From Streptococcus sp. 29896 (GTDB lineage Bacteria; Bacillota; Bacilli; Lactobacillales; Streptococcaceae): a stretch of DNA of 64,000 nt. Positions 10,021 through 19,813 of the stretch are shown here, one piece after another. Below the pieces are notes generated by a model, which saw only the letters and a list, made by a program, of their open reading frames with translations, searched no databases and was not told where the DNA came from. Both the position numbers and the translations under genes were made by a program. The first letter of the stretch is position 1. Each line of letters starts with the position of its first letter. The stretch covers positions 1,488,001 to 1,552,000 of the forward strand of contig NZ_CP118733.1 of the NCBI RefSeq assembly GCF_032594915.1, given 5' to 3'.

Positions 10021-10085
10021 GTCACTCTTCTTTCTATAATATGGCGAAAAAGGGAGGACAGAATCTGCGCCCCCCTCCATGCGTA

Positions 10086-10643
10086 TTACACTTCTAACAA
10101 TTCTTTTTCCTTGTCAGCAGTCATTTTATCAATTGTCTTGATGGCATCATCCGTCACTTTTTGAATATCTTTTTCAAGCGTCTTCAAATCATCTTCAGTG
10201 ATTTCCTTGGCTTTTTCAGCTTTTTTCGCTTCATCCATAGCATCACGACGGATATTACGGATAGCAACCTTAGCGTTTTCACCAACTTTTTTCACATCTT
10301 TTGCCAAGTTCTTACGTGTTTCCTCTGTCAATGCAGGGATAACCAAGCGGATCACCGTACCATCAGACTGTGGTGTCAAACCAAGATCTGAAGCATTCAA
10401 GGCACGCTCGATATCTTTCAAGATTGACTTATCAAATGGTGTAATCAAGAGAACACGCGCTTCAGGAACAGTAATCCCCGCCAATTGGTTCAAGGGAGTT
10501 GGTGCCCCGTAGTATTCTACCGAGATACGGTCCAACAAACTAGCATTGGCACGACCTGCACGGATGTGGCTGAACTCACGCGCCAAACTTTGATGAGACT
10601 GGTTCATACGTTCTTGCGCTTTCGCAATAATTTCTTTTGACAT
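10086..10643 (-). CDS. frr: ribosome recycling factor
   Basis: A 185-residue, full-length RRF with the conserved [13 protein letters not shown] segment near residue 26 and GVKPQSDGT-like central loop ([15 protein letters not shown]). With EF-G it splits the post-termination ribosome. It follows pyrH by 32 nt, the pyrH-frr order common in bacteria, and the pair is likely one transcription unit running on into cvfB. Confidence 0.97.
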   Translation of the reverse strand: MSKEIIAKAQERMNQSHQSLAREFSHIRAGRANASLLDRISVEYYGAPTPLNQLAGITVPEARVLLITPFDKSILKDIERALNASDLGLTPQSDGTVIRLVIPALTEETRKNLAKDVKKVGENAKVAIRNIRRDAMDEAKKAEKAKEITEDDLKTLEKDIQKVTDDAIKTIDKMTADKEKELLEV

Positions 10644-10675
10644 AATACTTCCTTCTTTATAAATTTTTTTGTAGT

Positions 10676-11407
10676 TTAGTTTTCGACAGATGAGTTTGAG
10701 ACAGTTGTACCAATTTGTTCACCAAATACAACTCGTTTGATATTACCAGGTTCATTCATATTGAACACCACCAAGTCGATGTCATTGTCCATTGACAAGG
10801 TTGAAGCAGTCGCATCCATGATTTTCAAGCCACGGCTAATCACTTCACGGTGGGTCAATTCATTGAATTTAACTGCATTGGCATCTTTCTTCGGATCAGC
10901 ATTATAAACACCATCCACACCATTTTTAGCCATCAAAATGGCATCCGCTTCAATTTCGGCTGCACGAAGGGCTGCTGTTGTATCCGTTGAGAAATAAGGC
11001 GAACCAATTCCTGCTCCGAAAATAACAATACGACCTTTTTCAAGGTGACGAAGGGCACGTCCACGGATGTATGGTTCAGCCACAGACTGCATAGCAATCG
11101 CAGTTTGCACACGGGTATCCACACCTAGCTGCTTGAGGGAATCTGCCATAACGAGCGCGTTCATGACGGTTCCAAGCATCCCTGTGTAGTCTGCCTGCAC
11201 ACGATCCATACCAGCTTCTGCAGCAGGCTCACCGCGCCATAGGTTACCACCACCGATTACCAAAGCGATTTGCACACCCGAATCCGCTACTTCTTGGATT
11301 TCTCTTGCCATTTCCTGAACTGTCTTGATATCGATACCGACTCCACGTTCACCAGCAAGTGCCTCTCCAGACAGTTTGATCAAAATGCGTTCATATTTTG
11401 GTTTCAT
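10676..11407 (-). CDS. pyrH: UMP kinase
   Basis: A 243-residue amino-acid-kinase-fold protein with KLSGEAL at residues 11-17, IGGGNLWRG in the nucleotide-binding loop, and the PyrH-specific [12 protein letters not shown] and DGVYNADPK segments. It phosphorylates UMP to UDP with ATP and is usually a GTP-activated, UTP-inhibited hexamer. It is the first gene of the pyrH-frr unit. Confidence 0.97.
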   Translation of the reverse strand: MKPKYERILIKLSGEALAGERGVGIDIKTVQEMAREIQEVADSGVQIALVIGGGNLWRGEPAAEAGMDRVQADYTGMLGTVMNALVMADSLKQLGVDTRVQTAIAMQSVAEPYIRGRALRHLEKGRIVIFGAGIGSPYFSTDTTAALRAAEIEADAILMAKNGVDGVYNADPKKDANAVKFNELTHREVISRGLKIMDATASTLSMDNDIDLVVFNMNEPGNIKRVVFGEQIGTTVSNSSVEN

Positions 11408-11533
11408 CTTCTCACCCCTCTATTTTATCCCTACTATTCTACCACAAATTTCTCATTTTATATAGCTAAATCTCTTCAATAAAAAAGAAAATGTGACTAC
11501 ACAAAGTATGGTGTCGATTACATTTTTCAAAAC

Positions 11534-11562
11534 TTGTAAAACTTAAACAATTAATGTAGAAT
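11534..11562 (+). promoter_or_regulatory. sigma-A promoter of the GT14 gene
   Basis: TTGTAA at 11534-11539 and TAGAAT at 11557-11562 are separated by 17 bp, 39 bp before the ATG at 11601. Confidence 0.6.
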
Positions 11563-11600
11563 AAGAAGAATACTACGATTGAAACTGAAAAGGACGAACG

Positions 11601-12545
11601 ATGAAAAAACACGCTTATCTTATAATTGCCTATGATAAATTCGAACAACTTGCGTTTCAAGTGTCACTCCTAGATGACCCACGAAATGATATTTATATTC
11701 ATATCGATAAGCGTTCTGCATTATCAGATGAAACCATCACACTTATCAAAAATTCTGCTCAGAATTCTAAGATTTATTTTACTCCGCGAATGGCTGTTTA
11801 TTGGGGGCATTTTTCCCTTGTTGAGTGCGAACTCCTACTTTACCAAACAGCAAGCGACAATGAAGAGTACGCTTTCTATCATTTACTTTCTGGAGCAGAT
11901 CTACCACTTCGTTCTCAAGACTATATCCACAACTTTTTCCAGAAACATGCAGATAAAACCTTTGTTACACGCTTCAATGAAAAACAAGCAGAGGATCTTA
12001 AACTTTATAGAGTTGTTGAACATTATCACTTTTTTAGAAAAATTACGCCACGAAACCTATCCCCTTTTCCTCGAAAAATCTTACGTGCTTATCAAATTAT
12101 TGAAAGCAAATTGCAAACAATCCTTCGTGTCGATCGCTTGCATGGAAAACGTAAGGAAATGGGATTTGATGGTTATTCACAATGGAAATCAATCAACCAT
12201 AGTGTCCTGACAGCAATTCTTTCTGAAAGAGATTTTATCAATAAACATTTTCATCATACTTTCTGCTCAGATGAATATTACTTTGGGATGACACTCAAAA
12301 AAGCCGGTCTCTTAGATACTATCTACCACCAACCAGCTGTAAATGATATTCCTAATGAATTTCAAGGTAATCTTCGATATGTCAACTGGTGGGATGGTCA
12401 TCCGTACGAATGGACAGATTCAGACCATGACAAGGCACAAATCGAGCAAGGAATTGCACTTGGACACTTCTTTACTCGCAAATTCGACCTAAACAAATAT
12501 CCTGGTCTAAAAGACTTTATTCAAGAAAAAGTAAAGGAAGCCTAA
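11601..12545 (+). CDS. Core-2/I-branching-type glycosyltransferase (GT14)
   Basis: The 314-residue protein begins AYLIIAYDKFEQL and carries the GT14 hallmarks YIHIDKRS, WGHFSLVECELLL and YHLLSGADLPL. The family transfers GlcNAc or similar sugars; in bacteria members decorate capsule or other surface glycans. It lacks a signal peptide or membrane segment, so it should act in the cytosol. It stands alone, on the opposite strand to its neighbours, is visibly more AT-rich than pyrH or rplA, and is flanked by a gene-free stretch; this suggests later acquisition. Acceptor and donor are unknown. Confidence 0.82.
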   Translation: MKKHAYLIIAYDKFEQLAFQVSLLDDPRNDIYIHIDKRSALSDETITLIKNSAQNSKIYFTPRMAVYWGHFSLVECELLLYQTASDNEEYAFYHLLSGADLPLRSQDYIHNFFQKHADKTFVTRFNEKQAEDLKLYRVVEHYHFFRKITPRNLSPFPRKILRAYQIIESKLQTILRVDRLHGKRKEMGFDGYSQWKSINHSVLTAILSERDFINKHFHHTFCSDEYYFGMTLKKAGLLDTIYHQPAVNDIPNEFQGNLRYVNWWDGHPYEWTDSDHDKAQIEQGIALGHFFTRKFDLNKYPGLKDFIQEKVKEA

Positions 12546-12583
12546 AAAACAGGATATTCTCAAAAAACAACATACTAAGAAGA

Positions 12584-12612
12584 CTCCTATTTCTGATAAA
12601 CTAAAATAGGAG
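12584..12612 (+). terminator. probable terminator of the GT14 gene
   Basis: The nine-base arms ctcctattt and aaataggag enclose 11 nt, followed by a short T-containing tract. It lies 39 nt after the GT14 stop codon. Confidence 0.6.
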
Positions 12613-12763
12613 CCCTTATTATTTGCATTAATTAGACAATATATTACTTGTTTTTTATTCATCTTATAAGATTTCTGTAGTTCAGACTTTTATCTATTCC
12701 TTAACATGTTCTCACCAGCTCACATACTGTTATAAAACACTATACTTTCCAATAATGCAACTA

Positions 12764-12827
12764 AAAAATACTTTTATCCGTTGGTTCCCTGTTGATGGCA
12801 GAAGGCTGACCTTATAAAAGTATTTTT
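12764..12827. repeat. long inverted repeat in a gene-free stretch
   Basis: Perfect 14-bp arms (AAAAATACTTTTAT at 12764-12777 and its complement at 12814-12827) enclose 36 nt. The whole stretch 12546-12935 has no credible ORF on either strand. The inverted repeat could be a second, bidirectional terminator, a structured RNA or a remnant of a small mobile element. The sequence alone does not decide. Confidence 0.6.
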
Positions 12828-12935
12828 ATTATGTCTCAATTTATAACAAAAAGCTTCTGGTTCCTAAAAACTTTCAGTAAGCCTTTGTTCTTTTTGTTAT
12901 TTTCAAGTCTTGCTCTGACGGATAATCTTAGATGG

Positions 12936-13727
12936 CTAGACTTCTTCGATTGCCTGATAGCTGGCTGTTAGGCCCTGTTGGACAGCTGGTCTTTGAGCAA
13001 TCTTTTCCACCCAAGCTGTCAGGTGACGGTAGGAAGCGACATCCAGAAACTCTGCAGAACCTGGATACAAGGCTCCTTGTGCCAAGCGACCATACCAAGA
13101 CCAAATAGCAATATCTGCGATGGTATAGGTATTTCCAGCTACATATTCTCTTGTCGCCAATAGTTGATCCAAGAGATCCAGCTGACGCTTGGTCTCCATT
13201 GTATAGCGATTAATCGGGTATTCTTGCGCTGTCGGAGCGTAATGGAAGAAATGTCCAAATCCTCCACCAACAAATGGAGCGGCGCCAGTTTGCCAGAAGA
13301 GCCAATTAAGGACCTCTGTCCGCTCCGCCCAAGCTTTCGGCATCAATGCATCAAATTTTTCTGCTAAATATAGGAGAATATTGGCTGATTCAAAGACACG
13401 AACGGGTTCTTTTTCAGAATAATCTACAAGCGCAGGAATCTTAGAGTTTGGATTGATGCTTACAAAATCAGAGCCAAATTGATCTCCTTGACCGATATTG
13501 ATGAGAAAGAGGTCATAATCAGCTTCCGAAATACCTAACTCTTTCAACTCCTCCAACATAATAGCAACCTTAATGCCATTCGGCGTTCCTAAAGAATAAA
13601 TTTGGAAGGGCTTGTCTCCTTTGGGTAAGGCTTGTTCAAAACGGCTACCTGCTGTTGGACGGTTGCCAGATCGGTTATCATTTTCATCTTCCCACTTCCA
13701 AACGAGTGGTTTTGTATATTCTGTCAT
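12936..13727 (-). CDS. yghU: YghU-like glutathione S-transferase / disulfide-bond oxidoreductase
   Basis: A 263-residue protein matching the E. coli YghU layout: an N-terminal extension (NRPTAG.. LPKGDKPFQIYSLGTPNG), the thioredoxin-like GST N domain with the NPNSKIPALVD cis-proline segment, and a helical GST C domain (YTIADIAIWSWY). Nu-class GSTs of this type bind two glutathiones and reduce organic peroxides and disulfide substrates. It probably shares a transcript with the 96-residue gene just upstream (9-nt gap). Activity would need imported or self-made glutathione. Confidence 0.88.
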   Translation of the reverse strand: MTEYTKPLVWKWEDENDNRSGNRPTAGSRFEQALPKGDKPFQIYSLGTPNGIKVAIMLEELKELGISEADYDLFLINIGQGDQFGSDFVSINPNSKIPALVDYSEKEPVRVFESANILLYLAEKFDALMPKAWAERTEVLNWLFWQTGAAPFVGGGFGHFFHYAPTAQEYPINRYTMETKRQLDLLDQLLATREYVAGNTYTIADIAIWSWYGRLAQGALYPGSAEFLDVASYRHLTAWVEKIAQRPAVQQGLTASYQAIEEV

Positions 13728-13735
13728 GTTTTCTC

Positions 13736-14026
13736 CTATTTTACCTTTCCTGGAAAAAGACTGGCATAGCGATAATGGTTTTGAACCTCTTGAAGGTAAT
13801 GGGCTAGTTGCACCAATTCCTTAGGCGCTCGGCAAGTCAGAGCTGTCAGCTCTGCATTGACAAAGCGGTTAAGATATCCAGCAAGTATGTAGAGATTTTC
13901 TTCCCTATCTAGCCGACCTGCGACTTCCAGCATTTTTTCTCGCAGGGCTTCTGAAATAGAGCCTGTTGGCAAATTATAAACGGCAGCTAGGTAATCATAA
14001 AATTCCGTTTTTTCAACTGGTTTCAT
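13736..14026 (-). CDS. small conserved-looking protein of unknown function
   Basis: A 96-residue, mostly helical protein with no signal peptide, membrane segment or motif that I recognise. Notable stretches are EFYDYLAAVYNLPTGSI at the N-terminus and VNAELTALTCRAPKEL in the middle. It begins about 100 bp after the rplA-side terminator region and ends 8 nt before yghU, so it is probably the first gene of a two-gene operon with that oxidoreductase. Confidence 0.6.
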   Translation of the reverse strand: MKPVEKTEFYDYLAAVYNLPTGSISEALREKMLEVAGRLDREENLYILAGYLNRFVNAELTALTCRAPKELVQLAHYLQEVQNHYRYASLFPGKVK

Positions 14027-14102
14027 CTTCGGTTTCCTCTTTCTAAATTTCTTTTAGTATAGTGAGAACCGACTCTTTTGTCAAGAAGCCACCTAGCAAA
14101 AA

Positions 14103-14128
14103 AAGATTGCCCTAAGACAATCTTTCTA
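14103..14128 (-). terminator. terminator of the rplK-rplA unit
   Basis: On the minus strand, AGATTG..CAATCT arms with a GC-containing loop are followed by seven T, a few bases after the rplA stop codon. Confidence 0.75.
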
Positions 14129-14132
14129 TTGA

Positions 14133-14822
14133 TTAAAGTGAGTTAGGATCAACTTTGATACCAACACCTTGTGTTGTTGTGATTGATACTGAAGTCATGT
14201 AAGTACCTTTAGCTGTAGCTGGTTTAGCTTTAGCCATTACATCGTGGAAAGCTTTGAAGTTTTCAACGAGTTTGTCAGCGTCAAATGATACTTTACCGAT
14301 AAGAGCTTGTACGATACCTGCTTTGTCAGCACGGTAAGTGATTTTACCACCTTTAGACTCTTCAACTGCTTTAGCAACATCCATTGTTACTGTACCAGTT
14401 TTAGGGTTTGGCATCAAGTTACGTGGACCAAGTACACGACCAAGACGTCCAACAACAGCCATCATATCTGGAGTTGCGATAACAACGTCGAAGTCCAACC
14501 AACCACCGTTGATTTTAGCAACGAGGTCGTCTTCACCAACAAAGTCTGCACCAGCAGCTTTTGCTTCTTCTGCTTTAGCACCACGTGCGAAAACAAGAAC
14601 GCGTGAAGTTTTACCAGTACCGTTTGGCAATACCATTGCACCACGGATTTGTTGATCAGCTTTACGTACGTCGATGTTCAAGTTGTAAGCAACTTCAACT
14701 GACGCATCAAATTTAGCGAAGTTTGTTTCTTTTGCAAGAGCAACAGCTTCTTCTACGCTGTAAAGTTTTGTGCTGTCGATTTTTTCAAGAGCAGCACGCA
14801 AGTTTTTGCTTTTTTTAGCCAT
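14133..14822 (-). CDS. rplA: 50S ribosomal protein L1
   Basis: A full-length 229-residue L1 with the signature [20 protein letters not shown] and NPKTGTVT. It binds 23S rRNA at the L1 stalk and is often the autogenous repressor of its own operon. It follows rplK by 40 nt. Codon use is strongly biased, as expected for a highly expressed gene. Confidence 0.98.
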   Translation of the reverse strand: MAKKSKNLRAALEKIDSTKLYSVEEAVALAKETNFAKFDASVEVAYNLNIDVRKADQQIRGAMVLPNGTGKTSRVLVFARGAKAEEAKAAGADFVGEDDLVAKINGGWLDFDVVIATPDMMAVVGRLGRVLGPRNLMPNPKTGTVTMDVAKAVEESKGGKITYRADKAGIVQALIGKVSFDADKLVENFKAFHDVMAKAKPATAKGTYMTSVSITTTQGVGIKVDPNSL

Positions 14823-14862
14823 GTTATATGTCTCCTTGTAATCAGATAATCTTGGGTGCTAC

Positions 14863-15288
14863 TTAGTCAGTAACAGTGAATCCCATAGAACGAGCAGTAC
14901 CTTCGATCATACGCATTGCAGCTTCAAGAGATGCAGCGTTCAAGTCAGGCATTTTAGTTTCAGCAATTTCTTGTACTTGTGCACGAGTAACTGTTGCAAC
15001 TTTAGTTTTGTTTGGTGTACCTGAACCTTTTTCAACACCTGCAGCTTTTTTCAAAAGAACAGCAGCTGGTGGTGTTTTAGTCACGAAAGTGAATGATTTA
15101 TCTTCATACACAGAGATAACGACTGGGATGATCAAACCAGCTTGGTCAGCTGTACGAGCGTTGAACTCTTTTGTGAATCCCATAATGTTGATACCTGCTT
15201 GACCGAGTGCTGGTCCGACTGGTGGAGCTGGAGTAGCTTTACCTGCAGGAATTTGAAGTTTTACGAGTTTTTCGACTTTTTTAGCCAT
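14863..15288 (-). CDS. rplK: 50S ribosomal protein L11
   Basis: A full-length 141-residue L11 with [20 protein letters not shown] at the N-terminus and the C-terminal RNA-binding domain. It sits at the GTPase-associated centre and is needed for RelA stimulation. An SD (AGGAGGATTTTATATC) precedes the ATG. It is the first gene of the rplK-rplA unit. Confidence 0.98.
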   Translation of the reverse strand: MAKKVEKLVKLQIPAGKATPAPPVGPALGQAGINIMGFTKEFNARTADQAGLIIPVVISVYEDKSFTFVTKTPPAAVLLKKAAGVEKGSGTPNKTKVATVTRAQVQEIAETKMPDLNAASLEAAMRMIEGTARSMGFTVTD

Positions 15289-15371
15289 GATATAAAATCC
15301 TCCTATTGTGGTTTTGGCGGTAATTACAGATTTTTACCTCCCACAAATATGTGTTTTGCACATACCTTTTT

Positions 15372-15399
15372 ATTATACACTAAATTCAAAAAAAAGCAA
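15372..15399 (-). promoter_or_regulatory. promoter of rplK-rplA
   Basis: On the minus strand TTGCTT (15399-15394) and TATAAT (15377-15372) are 16 bp apart. The -35 and spacer overlap the T tract after a short hairpin (AGCATGAATGCT, 15399-15410) that probably ends the upstream thioredoxin-like gene. The leader of about 80 nt contains no clear L1-binding mimic that I can assign. Confidence 0.7.
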
Positions 15400-15419
15400 G
15401 CATTCATGCTCACTTTTTC

Positions 15420-15902
15420 TTATTTTTCTGCTAGTGCAGAGCGAACCATGCGAAAGAAAGTTTTCATTTCCTCCAGGCTGGTTTTTGAGCCCTTCTCCAG
15501 TCGGTCAATTTCCTGTCCATCTGAGAAATAAGCCATGTAAGGAACTGTTTTGATGGTAAATTGCTGTCGAAAGGCTTGGATATCCTTATCCTCTCGGTCC
15601 TCGGTATCTAAAAAATAAATCTTTGGCCGCAAACTTTTTGGACTTGCAGAATAGGTCTTTAGAAACTGGTGACAATAGAGGCAACTTGAACGTCCCGCAT
15701 AAAGGACAAATTCTTCATCATCTGCCAAGAAGGTTGTGATTTCCCCTACATTGACTTCTTGAAAGTCTGTCACAACTTCAGCATACCATTCATGGTCTAA
15801 AGCAGATTGATCCCGTGTCGCTGCAAAGGGGCGTATCAGTACATAAGCAAGAACTAGGCTCAGGGTAAGGACGGCTATTCCAATTCCGATAATTTTTTTC
15901 AT
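15420..15902 (-). CDS. membrane-anchored thioredoxin-fold protein
   Basis: The 160-residue protein has one N-terminal membrane segment (about 4-24) and a thioredoxin-like domain with the C74-L-Y-C77 active site and a TVPYMAYFSDG cis-proline segment. It resembles the bacteriocin-transport accessory (Bta/PedC) type of thioredoxin found in streptococci and should act outside the membrane as a thiol-disulfide exchanger. No bacteriocin gene is adjacent, so the name of that family should not be read as a function here. Confidence 0.78.
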   Translation of the reverse strand: MKKIIGIGIAVLTLSLVLAYVLIRPFAATRDQSALDHEWYAEVVTDFQEVNVGEITTFLADDEEFVLYAGRSSCLYCHQFLKTYSASPKSLRPKIYFLDTEDREDKDIQAFRQQFTIKTVPYMAYFSDGQEIDRLEKGSKTSLEEMKTFFRMVRSALAEK

Positions 15903-15975
15903 CTTCTTTCTCCTAGCTTCTTCATTCTGTTAGAAACTGGTTTACATTTACCTCATTTTTTTATAGAATGAAGCT

Positions 15976-16329
15976 ATGATTATTCTAAAAATTGCTTCGA
16001 TTCTTTTCTTAATTCTTACACTAACAGCTTCCATCATAGCTGTCAAACTATTCGGCTTGGAAAAGAAGGGTTGGAACTTTGCAGATATTGCCTTCCCACT
16101 CTATTTCATCGAATCCTACATCATCTCAGATCGGATATTTTACCACAGCTTACTTCCCCATTTGGTCCTCCTCTTGGGACTCTTAGCTATTGGGATTGCT
16201 AGCTTCTTTCTGTTTAAAAAACGAACCTTTTCCTACCGTCGCTTTTTCAAATTTTTCTGGCGATCTGGTTTCATTTTGACCTTCCTCTTTTACCTAGCCC
16301 TTGTCATCACCTTGTTCACCCTGAAATAG
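15976..16329 (+). CDS. DUF3397-type membrane protein
   Basis: A 117-residue protein with four predicted membrane segments (about 3-22, 32-52, 58-80, 95-115) and the loop KKRTFSYRRFFKFFWRSGF, as in the streptococcal DUF3397 family. Function is unknown. It is on the plus strand, between two minus-strand genes, and its last codons overlap a small minus-strand ORF at 16316-16447. Confidence 0.7.
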   Translation: MIILKIASILFLILTLTASIIAVKLFGLEKKGWNFADIAFPLYFIESYIISDRIFYHSLLPHLVLLLGLLAIGIASFFLFKKRTFSYRRFFKFFWRSGFILTFLFYLALVITLFTLK

Positions 16330-16447
16330 CAGGCTGATAATCGGCAAGAGGCTGGTCGATAAAGACAAAATCAAATTCTTCAACAACATCATGATGGGAG
16401 TTGGGAGCTATCGCATCTGCGCCTTGCTCCCACTTCTTTTTATTCAT
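16316..16447 (-). CDS. possible 43-residue ORF downstream of the VOC gene
   Basis: The ATG lies inside the last codons of the VOC gene (ATGAATAA, where TAA stops the VOC protein). The frame runs 43 codons to 16316 and reads like real protein (WEQGADAIAPNSHHD, then FVFIDQPLADYQPAIS) rather than shadow sequence. It overlaps the 3' end of the DUF3397 gene by 14 bp. It could be a small translationally coupled gene or the tail of a lost gene. I do not recognise a family. Confidence 0.35.
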   Translation of the reverse strand: MNKKKWEQGADAIAPNSHHDVVEEFDFVFIDQPLADYQPAISG

Positions 16448-16826
16448 GAATTTCGAGCGGTAGACCATCTGGATCAAAGAAGAAGGCCATCTTCTTCCCA
16501 TCAAAATCGTCTGTCCGTAGGGCTTCATGTCGGATGCCCAAACGGTCAAATTCTTCTAAGCAAGCCTCCACATCTGCAACCTGGAAGGCTAAATGGCGTA
16601 GACCTGTATGCTCAGGATGAGGCATGGCTGGTCTAAGCGGAGCATCCGGTTTGATGAAAATTTCTAAGATCATATTGCCCTTTTTGACATTGAAAAGAAT
16701 GTCATTTTTTTCTGGCCGGATGTGTTCATCCAACTGTTCAAAGCCCAATTTATCGACATAAAATTCTCTTGTTTGTTCATAATTACTGCCGATGATGGCA
16801 ATATGATGGACTGCTTCAAATTTCAT
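16440..16826 (-). CDS. VOC (glyoxalase/YaeR-like) metalloprotein
   Basis: A 128-residue single-domain VOC protein with metal-ligand positions in HHIAIIG (N-terminal), HLAFQV and the C-terminal DPDGLPLEIHE. It belongs with the YaeR/SMU1112c-type glyoxalase-I-like proteins, whose substrate is not settled. Its ATG overlaps the ftsK stop codon (TAATGA), so the two are translationally coupled. Confidence 0.85.
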   Translation of the reverse strand: MKFEAVHHIAIIGSNYEQTREFYVDKLGFEQLDEHIRPEKNDILFNVKKGNMILEIFIKPDAPLRPAMPHPEHTGLRHLAFQVADVEACLEEFDRLGIRHEALRTDDFDGKKMAFFFDPDGLPLEIHE

Positions 16827-19186
16827 TACTGTGTCTCCAATACCTTTCTAGGCTTGGTTCCTTCTGCTGGACCAATAACCCCTGCTGCTTCCAATTCTTC
16901 CATGAGTCTGGTTGCTCGGTTAAAGCCGACAGATAATCGGCGTTGGATCATGGATGCGCTAGCTTTTTGCGTTTCGACAACCAAAGCCCGTGCTTCGTTG
17001 AAAAGTGGATCTCCTCCAGCATCACCAAAACCTGTATCACTATCGCCTTCTGCCACTTCACCAGGGTCAAATGTCTCATCATAGTCTGCCTCAGCTTGCT
17101 CTTTGATAAAGCTCACAATGGCTTCTACATCATCATCTGAAATAAAGGAACCTTGCAGACGGACTGGGTGGTTTTCATCGATCGGTTTGAAGAGCATGTC
17201 CCCTCGTCCCAAGAGTTTTTCTGCACCATTTTCATCTAAGATGGTCCGACTATCTGTACCGCTTGATACCGCAAAGGCAATCCGCGACGGCACATTGGCC
17301 TTAATCAGACCAGAGATAACATCAACGGATGGACGTTGGGTAGCAAGAATCATGTGGATACCTGCTGCACGAGCCTTCTGTCCCAAGCGAATAATGGCAT
17401 CTTCCACTTCCTTGCTGGCTACCATCATCAGGTCGGCCAACTCGTCCACAATTACGACAATCAAGGGCAGGGGAATCTGCTTTTCATTTGAACGGGAGTT
17501 AAACTCTTCTACCTTGGCATTGTAACCTTCCAAGTTTCGTACCCCAAGATGGCTAAAGAGCTCATAGCGTTTTTCCATCTCGTCCACGACTTTTTGAAGG
17601 GCACGAGCTGCCTTGCGGGGATTGGTCACAACAGGGATCAATAGGTGAGGAATATCGTTATAGACTGACAATTCGACCATTTTGGGGTCAATCATCATGA
17701 ACTTGACTTGGTCTGGTCCAGCCTTCATCAGGATGGAAGAGATAATTCCATTGACTGCAACGGACTTACCTGAACCAGTTGAACCTGCTACGAGCAAGTG
17801 GGGCATGCGCGCCAAGTTAAAGGAGCGAACAGAGCCATTAACTGCTTTTCCAAGTGGAATCTCCAAGAGTTTGTTGGCATCCGTCTTGGATTGCTCCCAA
17901 AGTTCTCGAAAGGGTACCATGGCAACTTCTGAGTTAGGAACTTCTATACCGACCAAAGATTTACCTGGAATCGGTGCTTCAATACGGACATCTTTGGCAG
18001 CAAGTGCCAGGGCCAAATCGTCAGCTAGATTGGAAATACGGTTAACACGAACTCCGACTGCTGGTTTGACTTCATACTTGGTAACGGACGGACCAATCTC
18101 AGCCCGTTCAACTGCTACTTTAATCCCAAAGCTAGCAAAGGTTTCTTCCAAAACCTTGATATTTTGACGAACAATCTTTTTCTCATTTGCTTGACTTTTG
18201 GCCTTAATAGGTGCAAACAAATCAATGGACGGTAGCTTATAAGCCAGATTTTTCTTTGGTTGAAAATCAATCTGGATGTCCTGTCCATCATCGTCAGATA
18301 CAACTTGTTGCTGAGCAGGAAGATCTGCCTCATCTTCAACCAATAGGACTGGAAATTCCTCTTCCTCTTGACTGTCATATCCTGAGATAATTGGAACTTG
18401 GGGAGCTTCTTCTAAAATCTCTCCTGTTTCAAGGTCCACATGTGGATGGAGAAGGGCGACTGCCTCTCTCTCTTTCGTCTCTTGTTCTAACCTAAGAGCC
18501 GCTTGTTCAGCTTCTAAGGCTGCTTGCTGCGCAGCTTTTTCCGCACGTTTTTCCTCTTTTTGAACTGCCCGAAGGGCTCTTTTTTCTGCCCTCTCCTGAC
18601 TTGCCTGACTCATGCGCTGGCCAGCAAGTCCAAGAAACTCTCCGATATCATAGACAGACCAGGGACCGATGAAAAAGAGGCCAAACAGAACCAACAATCC
18701 TGCAATTAAAAAGGTCCCAATATTGGCAAAAAGAAAGGAAACCGGCAGGTAGAGAGTCCCTCCGATTAAGCCACCGCCTAGAAATTCCGTTACTTTCAAA
18801 CCAAAAAGGTCCTTAAAGGCCAACTCTAGGGTATGTCCAAATAGATCTCGTCCTGTATAGACTTGATCAAAATAAGCCTGATAAGCCAATAAGAATCCGA
18901 TAATGATAAACCCGATTCCCAAGCGAGTTCCTTCCCTCTCCTTGATTTTCGGTCCTACAAATGCAATGATAAATGCCGCAGTTAAACCGAGGTAGGCCAA
19001 ACTACCAATCAAGATACGAGTTATATTATAAAGTGTGACACCAACTGCACCCAAGCGCAGCATGGTAAAAATGAGTAGAAACAGGAACAGACCACGAACT
19101 ACAAAATTCTGGACTGTCTGTCTCTGCGCCTGCTCAGCCTTGGTCGGCCTGCGGGTCGCCTTTCCTTTTTTACTTGACTTTGCCAT
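16826..19186 (-). CDS. ftsK: DNA translocase FtsK/SpoIIIE
   Basis: The 786-residue protein has four N-terminal membrane segments (about 25-175), a charged Ala/Glu-rich linker (about 195-330) and a RecA-like motor with Walker A (GSTGSGKS), Walker B-type VIVDELADL and [10 protein letters not shown], followed by the C-terminal winged-helix gamma domain ([20 protein letters not shown]) that reads KOPS-like polarity sequences. It pumps chromosome ends through the division septum. The length fits the short-linker SpoIIIE/YtpT type of streptococci. Confidence 0.95.
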   Translation of the reverse strand: MAKSSKKGKATRRPTKAEQAQRQTVQNFVVRGLFLFLLIFTMLRLGAVGVTLYNITRILIGSLAYLGLTAAFIIAFVGPKIKEREGTRLGIGFIIIGFLLAYQAYFDQVYTGRDLFGHTLELAFKDLFGLKVTEFLGGGLIGGTLYLPVSFLFANIGTFLIAGLLVLFGLFFIGPWSVYDIGEFLGLAGQRMSQASQERAEKRALRAVQKEEKRAEKAAQQAALEAEQAALRLEQETKEREAVALLHPHVDLETGEILEEAPQVPIISGYDSQEEEEFPVLLVEDEADLPAQQQVVSDDDGQDIQIDFQPKKNLAYKLPSIDLFAPIKAKSQANEKKIVRQNIKVLEETFASFGIKVAVERAEIGPSVTKYEVKPAVGVRVNRISNLADDLALALAAKDVRIEAPIPGKSLVGIEVPNSEVAMVPFRELWEQSKTDANKLLEIPLGKAVNGSVRSFNLARMPHLLVAGSTGSGKSVAVNGIISSILMKAGPDQVKFMMIDPKMVELSVYNDIPHLLIPVVTNPRKAARALQKVVDEMEKRYELFSHLGVRNLEGYNAKVEEFNSRSNEKQIPLPLIVVIVDELADLMMVASKEVEDAIIRLGQKARAAGIHMILATQRPSVDVISGLIKANVPSRIAFAVSSGTDSRTILDENGAEKLLGRGDMLFKPIDENHPVRLQGSFISDDDVEAIVSFIKEQAEADYDETFDPGEVAEGDSDTGFGDAGGDPLFNEARALVVETQKASASMIQRRLSVGFNRATRLMEELEAAGVIGPAEGTKPRKVLETQ

Positions 19187-19248
19187 ATCTTCCTCAACTT
19201 TCTCAATCTCCTTATTTTATCATAATTTAGATAGATTTTCATAGATAA

Positions 19249-19275
19249 AAAAAAAGAGATTGGCTTTGCCAATCT
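19249..19275 (-). terminator. terminator of the gene at 19274
   Basis: On the minus strand AGATTGGC..GCCAATCT with a 3-nt loop is followed by nine T. The hairpin overlaps the stop codon region. Confidence 0.85.
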
Positions 19276-19813
19276 ACATCTTCTTCTTTGGATGTTTGTC
19301 AATGACTTCTGGGTGATTATCCAGAGCAGCTCTGCCTTTTTCCGTCAGGGCATAGCCACGGACAGCAAAGTAAGGAGCTAGTTTTTCTTCTGTCAAGTGG
19401 TCCTTGAGGGCAGTGTCGAGGTCGGCCGCCTTCATCTTGGAAAGACCGGTCACGCCTTCTGCCTTGAGGATATTCTTCTTGGCAGTGGAGGTGATGTGGT
19501 CCAGCGAATCAAAGGCTGACTCTAAATAAACATAGCCATCCGCCAACAACTTTTCCATGTGGGCAGGTCCGTTGATGCCGTAGATGTACTCAAAATACTT
19601 GGAATAGGGTGTCGTAGTTGTAAAGGTGCCAAAGTTGACACGCCAGAGGAGGATAATGTCCCCCGCCAGCAAGCCTTCTTCCAGGCGAATCATATTGCGT
19701 TTGGGAACGGGCTTGGCCTCCAAAAGCCAGGCTGCCAAGTCACGTTCAGGGGAAATATAGGGCTTTACCTCATGGTCTTTGTACATTTCTTCAAGACGTT
19801 TTTCAATAGACAT
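19274..19813 (-). CDS. unknown protein with a SAP/HeH-like segment
   Basis: The 179-residue protein is soluble and ends in a Lys-rich tail. A middle segment (GVTGLSKMKAADLDTALKDHL, split helices) resembles the small SAP/HeH helix-extension-helix fold that binds nucleic acid. The N-terminal part (YSKYFEYIYGINGP) is unlike anything I can name. It has its own promoter (TATAAT at 19888-19893) and an unusually long leader of about 70 nt, described separately. Confidence 0.55.
   Translation of the reverse strand: MSIEKRLEEMYKDHEVKPYISPERDLAAWLLEAKPVPKRNMIRLEEGLLAGDIILLWRVNFGTFTTTTPYSKYFEYIYGINGPAHMEKLLADGYVYLESAFDSLDHITSTAKKNILKAEGVTGLSKMKAADLDTALKDHLTEEKLAPYFAVRGYALTEKGRAALDNHPEVIDKHPKKKM

Noticed and set aside
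15372..15419. Attenuator in the rplK leader
   Set aside because: The hairpin lies upstream of the -10, so it belongs to the end of the preceding gene and is not in the rplK mRNA.
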